Origin: Actinomadura rudentiformis
Lineage (GTDB): Bacteria > Actinomycetota > Actinomycetes > Streptosporangiales > Streptosporangiaceae
Assembly (NCBI RefSeq): GCF_008923185.1
Contig: NZ_WBMT01000009.1
Coordinates: 1-64,000, forward strand
Reading direction: 5' to 3'
Length of the DNA stretch: 64,000 nt
Under the pieces are notes generated by a model that saw only the letters and a program-made list of their open reading frames with translations, ran no database searches and had not been told where the DNA came from. Of the stretch, positions 24,312-32,569 are shown piece after piece. The position numbers were made by a program, and so were the translations under genes. Position 1 is the first letter of the stretch; the number at the start of each line of letters is the position of its first letter.

Positions 24312-26333
24312 TCAGCCGCCCACTGAATCGCCGTCAAGCGAGGCCAGGAGGTCATCGAGGCTCTTCGCCTTATCGCTGGCGTCTAGATACTCGCTGTACT
24401 GATTCTTTGCATTAGAGATCAGTTGATCATACAGGACATAGCGCCCATTAATCGATGCCAATTGATTCTTGATGTACTCATTCTCCTCCATGAGGCCTCT
24501 GTCTCTGGCTTTAGGCTTGGACCCAAGCACAAAGACCACCTCGATGAGTTCAGAATACGCCAACTGGCCACTCTTATTTAGCACGTCACGCAGGGCAACA
24601 GCATACTTTCTACCCTGCTCCATCAGCTTGGATATGTCGATATCGACGGAGTATCTCTTTAGTTCAACAATGATATGCTTACCGCCGGTGGTGGCGTAGC
24701 GAATATCAATGCGTCCAGTGCGCTCCTTCCCCGCGTCGTCGAGGGAGAAGACGCCGGGAGCTATTTCTCTGAGGTCTTCCTCCATGCGCTTACTTTGGGT
24801 AGCGCGCTCCCAAGAGGCGTCCAGCATCCATAGGTTCTTGAAGAGGTGCGCCTGTAGGACCTTTTCCTTTTCGTCATTAGACGTGATTTCCTTAAATTTA
24901 CTGATAGCCTCGACCCTGGATCGAAGAATGTCGACCCATAGTGCAGCCTCATACGTTTCTTGGCTGGCCAATACGGGAAGTAGATCCACCGCAGTAAGCG
25001 AGCCCAGACTGTCGAGGTCCTCTATGACCTGGCGCAGGCCAACTCGCTCAAAGGCCAAAATTCCTGCCCGAAAGAGATCCATGCGATTCTGTCGAGCGGA
25101 ATCACCCTCCAGCTCCAAGCCTGCGATAGTGCCGATCATCTTCTCGGCTGGCGGCCTTTGCCATCCAGGACGCGAGTCGATCCATTCGCGCACCTTTGGA
25201 TACTTGGCGATTGCGTCCTCGGCTTCCTTCTTGGGGCGCGCATCAGCCCACTGCTGCGACGCTTCCAGGAAGCGCTCACGCAGGAAGCGCTGGAGTACAG
25301 TCACTCTGGGATCATCTTCTATCAGGCGTTGCCGATCACTCGTAGCTATATCCTCATAGCCATCGTCCAGATCAAGGAAATCGGCCTCTATTTGGCCAGT
25401 GACATAATTACCAAATAGGCGACTGAAGTCCAGTTTCTCGATGATGCCTTCTTGGATGGGCCGCTTCCTCGCGAGGATGATGATGTTCTTTAGTGAACCT
25501 GCATCTTCATCGTCAGTAAGGTCTGTGGGCCGTTTGGCGGTTCCGATCCACCCCTTGATCCGCCAATTATTTGCGGCGTCGACAACGTCGTTTGCCAAAA
25601 CGAAACGTTCGATGCCGGCTGGAAGGACGCTATCGTCGAGGGTCCGGCGGCCGAACTCCCAGATAAACTCAAGCTTCTTCAGTTCTTGACGATCGGCATA
25701 TGTGATGCGCTTGCCATTGATCAAAATAGCGAATCCGCCCTCGCTGGCAGGTCGCTGGTCGAGTACATCAAATCGGCGAGCTAGGCGCTTCCTCAGAGCA
25801 TTGGCTGTCAGGTCGGCGCGCTTGCTTCGTAGATTCTCTAGCACGATTGTCGTGCCGCCGCTCTGAAATTCTTGCGGCACGTCGATTTCTTCTGGCTGGT
25901 AGGCTACATTAGCTGTAATGGCGCGACGGAGAGCCTCGACCTCGATTTCTAGGCCGGACTGTGAAGTCTCGGTGACTGAATAAACCGACACTCGGTTGGC
26001 TACAGAGAATACTGAGAGCTTCCCAATGCCTTTTCGGCCCATGTAAGGACGCTCCCACTTTGGCGACGAGCTCCCCTCGATAGCGCGCTTTTTGTATCCC
26101 ACCTTGAGGAACCTGCTATTGAGGTCATCGACAGTCATCCCTCGGCCATTATCCGAGATTACTATCGTTTCGCCATTCTGCTTCCAGCTTATTGATACCT
26201 CTGTGGCGTCCGCATCCCACGCGTTGGCCACAAGTTCGGACAGCACCGCAGCAGCGTTACTGTAAAGATTTATGCCAAGGGATTCGAGCACCGACATGTC
26301 GACGGTCATCTTGAATTTTGGTTGAGTCGACAC
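24312..26333 (-). CDS. GHKL (MORC/MutL/Hsp90-type) ATPase fused to PD-(D/E)XK nuclease domain
   Basis: The 673-residue protein has an N-terminal GHKL ATPase: ELVANAWDADATEV (Glu33, Asn37), ISDNGRGMTVDDL (61-65) and GRKGIGKLSVFSVANRV (99-105), then a transducer-like region. Near the C-terminus are VLQAHLFKNLWMLDASWE and RIDIRYATTGGKHIIVELKR, where Asp543, Glu557 and Lys559 form a PD-(D/E)XK nuclease core. GTG 26333 overlaps the methyltransferase stop (TAGTG). The pair matches known restriction-modification neighbourhoods with MORC/MutL-like ATPases. The ATPase may load or translocate, and the nuclease may cut unmethylated invading DNA (inference). Confidence 0.88.
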   Translation of the reverse strand: MSTQPKFKMTVDMSVLESLGINLYSNAAAVLSELVANAWDADATEVSISWKQNGETIVISDNGRGMTVDDLNSRFLKVGYKKRAIEGSSSPKWERPYMGRKGIGKLSVFSVANRVSVYSVTETSQSGLEIEVEALRRAITANVAYQPEEIDVPQEFQSGGTTIVLENLRSKRADLTANALRKRLARRFDVLDQRPASEGGFAILINGKRITYADRQELKKLEFIWEFGRRTLDDSVLPAGIERFVLANDVVDAANNWRIKGWIGTAKRPTDLTDDEDAGSLKNIIILARKRPIQEGIIEKLDFSRLFGNYVTGQIEADFLDLDDGYEDIATSDRQRLIEDDPRVTVLQRFLRERFLEASQQWADARPKKEAEDAIAKYPKVREWIDSRPGWQRPPAEKMIGTIAGLELEGDSARQNRMDLFRAGILAFERVGLRQVIEDLDSLGSLTAVDLLPVLASQETYEAALWVDILRSRVEAISKFKEITSNDEKEKVLQAHLFKNLWMLDASWERATQSKRMEEDLREIAPGVFSLDDAGKERTGRIDIRYATTGGKHIIVELKRYSVDIDISKLMEQGRKYAVALRDVLNKSGQLAYSELIEVVFVLGSKPKARDRGLMEENEYIKNQLASINGRYVLYDQLISNAKNQYSEYLDASDKAKSLDDLLASLDGDSVGG

Positions 26334-27400
26334 TAGACAGCCCCCTGGGTCTCACTTTCATTGAGTCGGGTAAGAATCGCCTTGCCGACCGCAGCTGCGA
26401 TCGCGGGCGGCACAGCATTTCCTATCAGTCGCCCGATGGGAGTGAACTCGATCGGCGACCCTGGTTTAACAAAGCGATATGAGGGCGGAAACCCTTGAAG
26501 GATGGCAGCTTCTCTAAGGCTAATCGCACGATCCTGTTCAGGGTGCCCGAATCTGCCAGTGCCGAAGTTATATGCCATGGTCGTTATGGTTGGTGCCGGT
26601 TTGTCCCATTCCATGCGTGCGTAAACATTCTTGAACGTAGCTCCTGACGCCCGCCGGTGGCAAGGGGCTCGCAGCTCCTCCGGCCAGTCCCTCCATGTGC
26701 CGCCAGGGCGGGAGGCTCGGATCCGGTGGAGGTTGATTTCGCTGAGCGATCGACTCTTGTGAAGTGGATCAGCTTCGTCAGCGCCGCCGCTCGCTATTTC
26801 GGGCAGCGCAAAAATGACATCGCGGACGGTCATGAACGAGTCTTCCCGGTACTCCCCATCAGGAACTTTAATCAGCCCATGTAGACTGGCGATTAGTACC
26901 AGCCTTCGGCGATGCTGTGGAAGGCCATATTCGGGTCCATAGCAAGATTTGAAGGAGACCTCGTATCCACTGTCTTTAAGTGTGTCTACGAATGCTTTGA
27001 ATACTGTAGAGCTTACAATTCTAGGAACATTTTCCATGGTGACTAGGTCCGGAAGGGTCTCCTGAACTAGACGGCCGAATTCCTCTAGCAGGGACCATTG
27101 CTCTTCCTGTGATGTATCTTGCCCTCGTCGATATGGGGAAAATGGCTGGCATGGGGCACAGCCAGCTAGAAGCCGTGCCGAGCCCGGCTCCCAGAGTCGA
27201 TTCAGTTGATCCTTCGTGACCGTACGTACGTCTTGCTCCAAGAAGGCCGCATCGATATTTGTCTCAAACGGATACTTGCAGCGCGGATCTATGTCGAAGC
27301 CGGCTACCACCTTGACGCCAGCTTGCTGCAGGCCATGAGATAGGCCACCTACACCACAAAACAGGTCGATTGCAGACACGCCACGGTTCACTCTGCCCAT
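26333..27400 (-). CDS. C5 cytosine-specific DNA methyltransferase
   Basis: The 355-residue enzyme has all main motifs: I DLFCGVGG (12-19), IV PCQPF with catalytic Cys84, VI ENV (123-125), VIII QHRRRLVLI, IX in the variable C-terminal part and X GRLIGNAVPPAIAAAVG. It transfers methyl from SAM to C5 of cytosine in a specific site; the site is unknown. It is translationally coupled to the downstream GHKL-nuclease gene, so it is most likely the protective half of a restriction-modification system. ATG 27400 is preceded by GTTGAGC and an AT-rich leader. Confidence 0.93.
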   Translation of the reverse strand: MGRVNRGVSAIDLFCGVGGLSHGLQQAGVKVVAGFDIDPRCKYPFETNIDAAFLEQDVRTVTKDQLNRLWEPGSARLLAGCAPCQPFSPYRRGQDTSQEEQWSLLEEFGRLVQETLPDLVTMENVPRIVSSTVFKAFVDTLKDSGYEVSFKSCYGPEYGLPQHRRRLVLIASLHGLIKVPDGEYREDSFMTVRDVIFALPEIASGGADEADPLHKSRSLSEINLHRIRASRPGGTWRDWPEELRAPCHRRASGATFKNVYARMEWDKPAPTITTMAYNFGTGRFGHPEQDRAISLREAAILQGFPPSYRFVKPGSPIEFTPIGRLIGNAVPPAIAAAVGKAILTRLNESETQGAV

Positions 27401-27929
27401 GAGGCTGAACTTAGCTCAACGGAGCTGTCCCCGTCGACGGACTCGGGCCCCCGGGTTCGGGCCCCGGCATGTTGAGTGCTCCTCAGCCGGTCACATAAGA
27501 GGGCCTACCGGTCTTCGGCCGATGGTTCGTTAGCCCGCGGCCGACAGTCCGCTCGCGGGGCTCAGAGTAATGGCTCTCGACGGCATGAGGGAGCTTCGTC
27601 TTAGGCGGACAGCCGGAGTGGGGACCGGGCTTGGAGGGGCCGCATGCCCTGGTTCGGCCAGCCGCCTGACAGCGCGGAGCGGTGGCCCTTGAGGAACGTT
27701 CAGAAAGTTCGCACATGGCTCCGGTGCCTGCCTGCGACGGCCGAGACCGGGAAGTCCGCCGGAGACAGGGACGATGCTGCGGCTGGGGCTGGTCGCGAGG
27801 CGGCGGGTGGTTGCGGCGCCGTCGGTGGTGTTCGGCGCGCTGGAGGCGGCTGGCGACACCCGGCCCCCCGGTAGTGAGCCAGTGCTGATGGTGGTGGCTT
27901 GGACGTGTCGAGTGCGGGAAACTCGCAGC
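27401..27929. other. 529-bp region between divergent methyltransferase genes
   Basis: No convincing gene is seen. A GGGCCC-rich inverted repeat lies at about 27445-27470. The frame of the rightward methyltransferase is open back to 27774, but that part lacks family resemblance, so it is treated as leader. Confidence 0.5.
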
Positions 27930-28763
27930 ATGGCCAAGCTGACCATGACATCAAGCCGATGGGACGAGATCACTGCGCTGCTGCAGGATGAGCAGAGGCT
28001 TCAGTCCGAGTATCCCAAGGTGGCCGAGTACCTGGACATGGCGGCACGGCTGGCGGGAACCGGTGACGATCAAGCCGACGCACAGTTCGACCTGCGGTTC
28101 GTGCACTACATGACCGGCGGCAACGCCGTGGACTCGAACCCGTACTGGGAGATCGTTGAACCGTTCGTGGCCGAGCACGACGGCCGCCGAGTGGTGAATG
28201 GAGGCCGATCGGAAGGAAGCGCACGACTCGCCTTTGCGCAGATGCTCTTGCAGGCAACCTACGCGTACGCGATCCCCGCCCCACAAACCATCGAATGGAT
28301 GGCGGGCTTCTGTGGGGATCTCCCGATCGTGGAACTCGGAGCGGGACGGGGCTACTGGGCGGCACAGTTGGCTCACTCAGGGCTGACTGTTGAGGCGTAC
28401 GACTCGGAGCCGCCGGACAAGACCAAGAACACCTCGTTTCCCGGAGCGGCTGGCCAGACAGACGTCTGGCATCCCGTTGGGGATCTGACTGAGTTCGCGA
28501 GTCGTGCCCGGCCAGCGGACTACACGCTGTTCCTCTGCTGGCCGCCTGGTTGGGGAGACACGATGTCGTCAGAGGCGCTCACCTTGTTCGAAGACGCCGG
28601 CGGGGAGCGACTCATCTACATCGGGGAGCCGAAAGGCGGCAAGACAGGAAACGATGCCTTCTTTGACGCCCTGTCCGCTCGCTGGAGACTGGACTCCGTA
28701 GATACGCACTTCGTTTCGTGGTGGACAGAAGCGGACGTTGCGCAGGGCTGGGTCCGTAGCTGA
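27930..28763 (+). CDS. class I SAM-dependent methyltransferase, AICE type
   Basis: From ATG 27930 the protein is 277 residues. The SAM motif I appears as DLPIVELGAGRGYWAAQLA, followed by VEAYDSEPPD (acidic end of beta2) and LFLCWPPGWGD at the motif-IV position. The family is known from other actinomycete mobile elements near the regulator; the substrate is unknown and it lacks C5-methyltransferase motifs. A bidirectional terminator separates it from the convergent GntR gene. Confidence 0.8.
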   Translation: MAKLTMTSSRWDEITALLQDEQRLQSEYPKVAEYLDMAARLAGTGDDQADAQFDLRFVHYMTGGNAVDSNPYWEIVEPFVAEHDGRRVVNGGRSEGSARLAFAQMLLQATYAYAIPAPQTIEWMAGFCGDLPIVELGAGRGYWAAQLAHSGLTVEAYDSEPPDKTKNTSFPGAAGQTDVWHPVGDLTEFASRARPADYTLFLCWPPGWGDTMSSEALTLFEDAGGERLIYIGEPKGGKTGNDAFFDALSARWRLDSVDTHFVSWWTEADVAQGWVRS

Positions 28764-28776
28764 GGGCCGCAAGACA

Positions 28777-28811
28777 AAGGGGGCGCCGACCGAGTCGGCG
28801 CCCCCTTTTTT
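28777..28811. terminator. strong bidirectional rho-independent terminator
   Basis: Arms GGGGGCGCCGAC and GTCGGCGCCCCC surround a short loop; an A-run lies on the left and TTTTTT on the right. It serves both the rightward methyltransferase and the leftward GntR gene. Confidence 0.93.
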
Positions 28812-28820
28812 GTCGTGCCT

Positions 28821-29486
28821 CTACTTGAGGGCCATGCGGAACACGAAAGCGTCGTAGCGATCTCGCGGATACGACACGTCGGAAATCATGATGATTCGCT
28901 TGTCAGCGGAGACAAACCGCTGGTGAACCGTCTTGACGAGATCGCCGGGCGTTGTCCTCAGCCAGTCGGCATGCGTCGCTGTCGGTAGTTGGTCGGAGAT
29001 CGTCTCTTCCAGGAAGGCGGCCCCCGAAATGTCGGTGACGTCTAGCGGATGGTAGGTGTCCGAGATCGAGATTGGCCTACCATCCTCCGTCGCTCGGGTG
29101 ATGACATGGTTGATCTCCTCCCCTTCTGGGGTGCCGAGAGCCTCTGCGAGTTCGCTGGTGGCGGGGATCTGCTCGGTCTCACGTTCTACTTGGATCTGTT
29201 GATCCGACTCGTTCTGAAACGAGCGCTCGGCAGTCTCCATCTGGCGTTCGGGGGACACGCGAACGAGGTTGGGGCGGTCGGCGACGAAGACCCCTCGCCG
29301 CCGTACGGATCGAACAAGCCCCTGACTCTGGAGGAGTTCGAGGGCCTTCCGAACCACGATGTCCGACACGCCGTTCTGCTGCGCGATCTCGGTGTAGCTC
29401 GGTAGCTGCATGCCGGGTGGGAGCTCCCCACCGCGGATGCGTCGGGCGTACTCGCCTGCGATACGGACGTAGGCCGGTTCTGCCAC
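28821..29486 (-). CDS. GntR/HutC family regulator of AICE transfer (KorSA-like)
   Basis: The 221-residue protein has an N-terminal winged helix (YARRIRGGELPPGMQLPSYT and VSDIVVRKALELLQSQGLVR) and a C-terminal UTRA ligand domain (GRPISISDTYHPLDV, VKTVHQRFVSADKRIIMIS). In pSAM2-type AICEs such a repressor silences replication and transfer genes. Four GTATAC cores lie in the adjacent divergent promoter region and are the likely operators. GTG 29486 follows GAAGGGATCA. Confidence 0.9.
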   Translation of the reverse strand: MAEPAYVRIAGEYARRIRGGELPPGMQLPSYTEIAQQNGVSDIVVRKALELLQSQGLVRSVRRRGVFVADRPNLVRVSPERQMETAERSFQNESDQQIQVERETEQIPATSELAEALGTPEGEEINHVITRATEDGRPISISDTYHPLDVTDISGAAFLEETISDQLPTATHADWLRTTPGDLVKTVHQRFVSADKRIIMISDVSYPRDRYDAFVFRMALK

Positions 29487-29524
29487 TGCGTGATCCCTTC
29501 AGACGCTCTGCGGGGTGCTTCACC

Positions 29525-29583
29525 TGCGTATACGCATCATCGTATACCAAGGGGTTGTGCGTATACGTAGTTACGTATACGCT
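29525..29583. promoter_or_regulatory. four-site GTATAC operator of the GntR regulator
   Basis: GTATAC occurs at 29528, 29542, 29561 and 29575, in two pairs of 14-bp spacing. The first is part of the perfect palindrome TGCGTATACGCA and the last two lie in GCGTATACG and CGTATACGC. The cluster sits between the regulator and the transfer operon, so one protein could repress both directions. Confidence 0.8.
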
Positions 29584-29740
29584 GCGGTCGAGCGGTCGAT
29601 CCACACAGGTGAGGCCCATTCATCACAACTGGACATGGCATCGGTGGCTGTCGCCCTCGTGTGTACGGGTTGACGTTCGTCCCTGGACCGGCGCGGATCG
29701 CGCGATGCCGAAGAAGGTCTGTAGCGCTTGCGCTGCCTGT

Positions 29741-29790
29741 CCCGCACGGCGGGTCTGGACACATTCGGTCTGGGCCGTCCTCCGTGCGGG
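29741..29790 (+). promoter_or_regulatory. leader hairpin before the first transfer-module gene
   Basis: CCCGCACGG at 29741 pairs perfectly with CCGTGCGGG at 29782, in the untranslated leader downstream of the operator. Confidence 0.5.
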
Positions 29791-29836
29791 GCAGAGAACG
29801 CAAGGTCACAGTCTCGATCTGGAGGACTCGCCCCCC

Positions 29837-30214
29837 ATGCGATCCAACGGCCGCCCGGTCATCCTCGCCAGCAAGCTCGCTCCGAACCTGCTCAGCCTGT
29901 CCGACCGTGGTGGTTGCACCTTGGTCGGGTGCCCCGAGTGCGGGGTGTGGCGTTCGATCAAGCGCAGCATGATCACCCCGCATCGTGGCCCGAACGTGCC
30001 GGGCGCCGATGCCTGGCCGGCTGAATTCCGGCCGCCGGCGCCGTGGTGTCCGGGCAGCGGCCAGCGGGTCAAGGTTGATCTGAGCTATGAGGAGTGGCGG
30101 GCCCGGCTAGCCGAGGCGTCCCGGGAAGCTGGCCAGCGTCGCCGGACCCGGGTGATCCCGCGGCCCAAGCCGCCGGCGGCAAAGCCGGTGCATCGGCTGG
30201 CCGCCGCCCGCTGA
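29837..30214 (+). CDS. small cysteine-containing AICE protein
   Basis: ATG 29837 is placed by GGAGG about 11 bases upstream, giving 125 residues. It contains GCTLVGCPECGVWRSIKR, a CxxxxCxxC zinc-ribbon-like knuckle, WCPGSGQRVKVDLSYEEW and a basic C-terminus. It is the first gene after the GntR operator. Proteins of this kind are usual in AICE transfer regions; no function is assigned. Confidence 0.75.
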   Translation: MRSNGRPVILASKLAPNLLSLSDRGGCTLVGCPECGVWRSIKRSMITPHRGPNVPGADAWPAEFRPPAPWCPGSGQRVKVDLSYEEWRARLAEASREAGQRRRTRVIPRPKPPAAKPVHRLAAAR

Positions 30215-30245
30215 TCCTCAGCACCTTCCCCCCACCCGCTTCTTA

Positions 30246-30277
30246 CAGCGCCTCGGCCGGACCTGGCCGGGGCGCTG
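30246..30277 (+). promoter_or_regulatory. intergenic hairpin with U-rich tail
   Basis: CAGCGCCTCGGCC and GGCCGGGGCGCTG form a 13-bp stem with one U-G pair and a 6-nt loop, followed by CTTGTTCTGTT. It looks like a terminator or attenuator between two transfer genes. Confidence 0.65.
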
Positions 30278-30316
30278 CTTGTTCTGTTCATCCCTCTGAA
30301 AGAAAGGAGCCCGTTC

Positions 30317-30658
30317 ATGCTGATTGCCGAGCGGGACCGTACACGGGCCGGGTACATCGCCGGTCTGCGGATGCTGGCCGACCTGCTGGAGCGCCAGCCG
30401 GAGATTCCGCACTGCCCCCACCAGTGGGTCTCGTTTGCGCTGGGTGGCACCGAGGCCGAGGCGTTCGAGGCGATCGAGCGGGCCGCCACTGTACTGACCG
30501 CGGCGGGTATCGAGTTCGACCACCAGGTCACCGAGTACGCCCAGTGCATCGAGTTCGCACTGGCCGGGATGACCTACAGCTTCTCGCGGCTGCGGGACGC
30601 GGAGGTCGAGCTCCTGGAGGCCCGTCGATCCTACGAACGCAACGTGCAGGTGACCTGA
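30317..30658 (+). CDS. AICE conserved small protein
   Basis: The 113-residue protein is mostly helical and acidic (AGYIAGLRMLADLLERQPEI, EAFEAIERAATVLTAAGIEF, SFSRLRDAEVELLEARRSY). No membrane segment or cysteine cluster is present. GAAAGGAG precedes ATG 30317. The next small gene starts 4 bases after its stop. Function is unknown; position puts it in the transfer/spread module. Confidence 0.78.
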   Translation: MLIAERDRTRAGYIAGLRMLADLLERQPEIPHCPHQWVSFALGGTEAEAFEAIERAATVLTAAGIEFDHQVTEYAQCIEFALAGMTYSFSRLRDAEVELLEARRSYERNVQVT

Positions 30659-30662
30659 CCGG

Positions 30663-30869
30663 ATGGTGAAGATCCGGCTGACCGGCCTGCCTGCCGAGGT
30701 CCAGGACGCCGCTGACCGCATCGCGGCGGTGGTGGCGGTCTTGGAGACCTCCCGGCCCTACCCGCGCCGCGGCAACTCGCGTCTGGTCTCGCTCTACCTG
30801 GAAGCCGACGTGAGCACCCCGCCCACTCCTGGTGACGCCGACACCCGCCCGTCCGACTCCAACAAATAG
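30663..30869 (+). CDS. AICE small protein, unknown function
   Basis: The 68-residue protein begins VKIRLTGLPAEVQDAADRIA, a beta-alpha pattern reminiscent of small RNA- or DNA-binding folds, and ends in a disordered Pro/Asp-rich tail. It follows the previous gene almost without gap, so it is co-translated. No motif identifies it. Confidence 0.7.
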   Translation: MVKIRLTGLPAEVQDAADRIAAVVAVLETSRPYPRRGNSRLVSLYLEADVSTPPTPGDADTRPSDSNK

Positions 30870-30904
30870 CCGCGCCCGCGGTACCCACCGCCCTGCGACC
30901 GTCC

Positions 30905-30935
30905 AGGCCCGACCCCGGCTGAATGGGGCGGGCCT
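30905..30935 (+). promoter_or_regulatory. intergenic hairpin
   Basis: AGGCCCG-A-CCCC pairs with GGGGCGGGCCT with one bulged A and an 8-nt loop, between two transfer-module genes. Confidence 0.55.
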
Positions 30936-30976
30936 TGAGGCGTTGCAGGGGTTCGCCCTGAAGGGACCCCTTGCCC

Positions 30977-31303
30977 ATGCGCAGCCTCCCTGCCCCCTCT
31001 GCGTCGATCGTCCCCACCCTGTCCGCACGGACCGAGCCGGCCGAGACGGCGGCCGGGTTTTACGTCTCGGTGCGGACCAGTGCCCGGATGGCCGAATCGG
31101 CGCTGGCCCTTGGCCCGTTCCCCGACCGCGACAGTGCGCATGCGTGCGTGCCCCTGGTGCGTGCGTTTGTGGCAGCCCGGCACCGGGGCGGGGAGTGGTG
31201 GCGGTTCTCGGTTGCCCAGGTGACCGCCGGGCCTGGCCGGACACTGCCGGCCGGGACCTTGAACGACCTGATCCCCGAGGCCGGTGCCGGGCTGGCCGCC
31301 TAG
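30977..31303 (+). CDS. AICE small protein, unknown function
   Basis: The 108-residue protein has a low-complexity start and a compact middle (FYVSVRTSARMAESALALGP, GGEWWRFSVAQVTAG). ATG 30977 is preferred over TTG 30971 because AAGGGA then lies 10 bases upstream. No transmembrane or metal-binding motif is visible. Confidence 0.68.
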   Translation: MRSLPAPSASIVPTLSARTEPAETAAGFYVSVRTSARMAESALALGPFPDRDSAHACVPLVRAFVAARHRGGEWWRFSVAQVTAGPGRTLPAGTLNDLIPEAGAGLAA

Positions 31304-31348
31304 AGCGGCCGGCCCGCCCCTCGGCCGGGGCTGACATCGAGTCCGGAC

Positions 31349-31388
31349 GGCTCCGCCCCGCCCCTGTCGCAGTGGGCGGGGCGGGGCC
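31349..31388 (+). promoter_or_regulatory. intergenic hairpin
   Basis: GGCTCCGCCCCGCCC and GGGCGGGGCGGGGCC form a 15-bp stem with one U-G pair and a 10-nt loop. Confidence 0.65.
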
Positions 31389-31467
31389 GTCTCACCCGGT
31401 GCCAGACGCCCGGACCCTTCGTCATCCGATGTCCCCGCATGCCGGGGAGAAGGGAGCGCTGTGCGCG

Positions 31468-31686
31468 ATGACGAACCCGACGATGTTGCCGGTCGGTGCG
31501 GCCGGCCCGCGTCCTGACCTCACCGGCCAGCCCGGTGCGTCGGCTGCCACGGCCGCCGAAGTTGCGGCCGGATGCTCCAACTGTGGTTCGGTCCGCAGTG
31601 TGCGGGTGCTGCCGGATGGGCGGCACCGGTGCGGGTGCGGGCACCGCTGGAATCCGGCCCGGCACCCCGCCGATGGCACGCCGTAG
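31468..31686 (+). CDS. small zinc-ribbon protein
   Basis: The 72-residue protein has a CxxC...CxC ribbon (GCSNCGSVRSVRVLPDG, HRCGCGHRW) at the C-terminal half and a flexible N-terminus. It probably binds one zinc ion. The end overlaps the start of the next gene by 14 bases in another frame, so translation may be coupled. Confidence 0.68.
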   Translation: MTNPTMLPVGAAGPRPDLTGQPGASAATAAEVAAGCSNCGSVRSVRVLPDGRHRCGCGHRWNPARHPADGTP

Positions 31687-32053
31687 CCCCGCCCGATTCT
31701 GGGACCCACGCGGCGACCGGTACGGCATCCCCACCTACCCGTGGCGAATGGCGCCGCCGCACCTGGCCACCCGCCGCCAACTGGCCGCCGAAGGGCTCCG
31801 CCCCGGCGGCCAGGACGTAGCCGCCCAAGTGCTCTGGTATCGGCGGCGCGGGCTCGGAGTGGCCTACCTGTACGACCGGCGCCTGGCCTTGCCCAAACGC
31901 ACCCCCACTCCGGCACAGCGTGCCGCACTCGCCAAAGCCCTCAAAGCCCGCCGGACCTGCCCGCGCTGCGGACTCGATCGCGGCTACGTGCTGCGTCGCC
32001 GCCTGGGCTGCTGCCTGGACTGCGCAGACCCCTGGGAACTGGACGCCGCCTAA
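31673..32053 (+). CDS. RRQRL-type zinc-binding AICE protein
   Basis: The 126-residue protein contains YGIPTYPWRMAPPHLATRRQ and LAAEGLRPGGQDVAAQVLW, typical of the family named for its RRQRL motif (here RRQL), and ends with a four-cysteine ribbon (RRTCPRCGLDRGYVL, GCCLDCAD). The family is found in actinomycete conjugative elements; its task is not known. ATG 31673 lies inside the previous gene. Confidence 0.78.
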   Translation: MARRSPARFWDPRGDRYGIPTYPWRMAPPHLATRRQLAAEGLRPGGQDVAAQVLWYRRRGLGVAYLYDRRLALPKRTPTPAQRAALAKALKARRTCPRCGLDRGYVLRRRLGCCLDCADPWELDAA

Positions 32054-32113
32054 CTCAGCCCTGTCGGTTCCTCCATTTAAACCCTTGCTGACCTGCTGTG
32101 AAAGGACACCGCT

Positions 32114-32458
32114 GTGACCGCTTCCGCTCCGAACCCGCCCCCGACCGTGGCCAGCCAGGGCGACGGGATGCCGGCGCCGTGGGTGCTGCCTGAGGACGGG
32201 ATCGTGGACCCGATCGCGGTCGAGATCGCCGCCGCCGGCACCCGGCGGGTGGCGCTGACCGCGACCGAACGGCTGCTGGCCGCGGCCCGGATCCTGGCCG
32301 CCGGTCACCACCAGACCGAGATGGCGCGCCGGTTGGGCGTGTCGTACGACACCGCCCGCACCCTGGCCGCCTTGGTGCGGCGCTTTGGCCTGCTGCCCGT
32401 CCCCGACCTGTGGGCGCTGGCCTACCCGCCGGCCGACGCCGAGGCGTCCGCCGCCTGA
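32114..32458 (+). CDS. helix-turn-helix AICE protein
   Basis: The 114-residue protein has ALTATERLLAAARILAAGHH, TEMARRLGVSYDTARTLAAL and VRRFGLLPVP, a clear helix-turn-helix. GTG 32114 follows GAAAGGA. It may be a local activator or repressor of the transfer genes, the role played by Pra- or Kor-type proteins in other AICEs, but sequence alone does not show which. Confidence 0.75.
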   Translation: MTASAPNPPPTVASQGDGMPAPWVLPEDGIVDPIAVEIAAAGTRRVALTATERLLAAARILAAGHHQTEMARRLGVSYDTARTLAALVRRFGLLPVPDLWALAYPPADAEASAA

Positions 32459-32462
32459 CGCT

Positions 32463-32500
32463 CTGCCTCGCCCCGGAACCCGTTGTCCGGGGCGGGACAG
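32463..32500 (+). promoter_or_regulatory. intergenic hairpin
   Basis: CGCCCCGGA and TCCGGGGCG form a perfect 9-bp core with an 8-nt loop, extended outward by CTG/CAG with one mismatch. Confidence 0.6.
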
Positions 32501-32569
32501 AACGCCAGACCTTCACCGCGACCGAAGGTCGCCGTTCTTCCCCCTTCTCGCTCGTGGCAAGGAGCCGCC

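Noticed and set aside
29417..29836. Upstream extension of the first transfer gene
   Set aside because: It runs across the operator sites and lacks family-like sequence; the GGAGG at 29821 sets the start at 29837.
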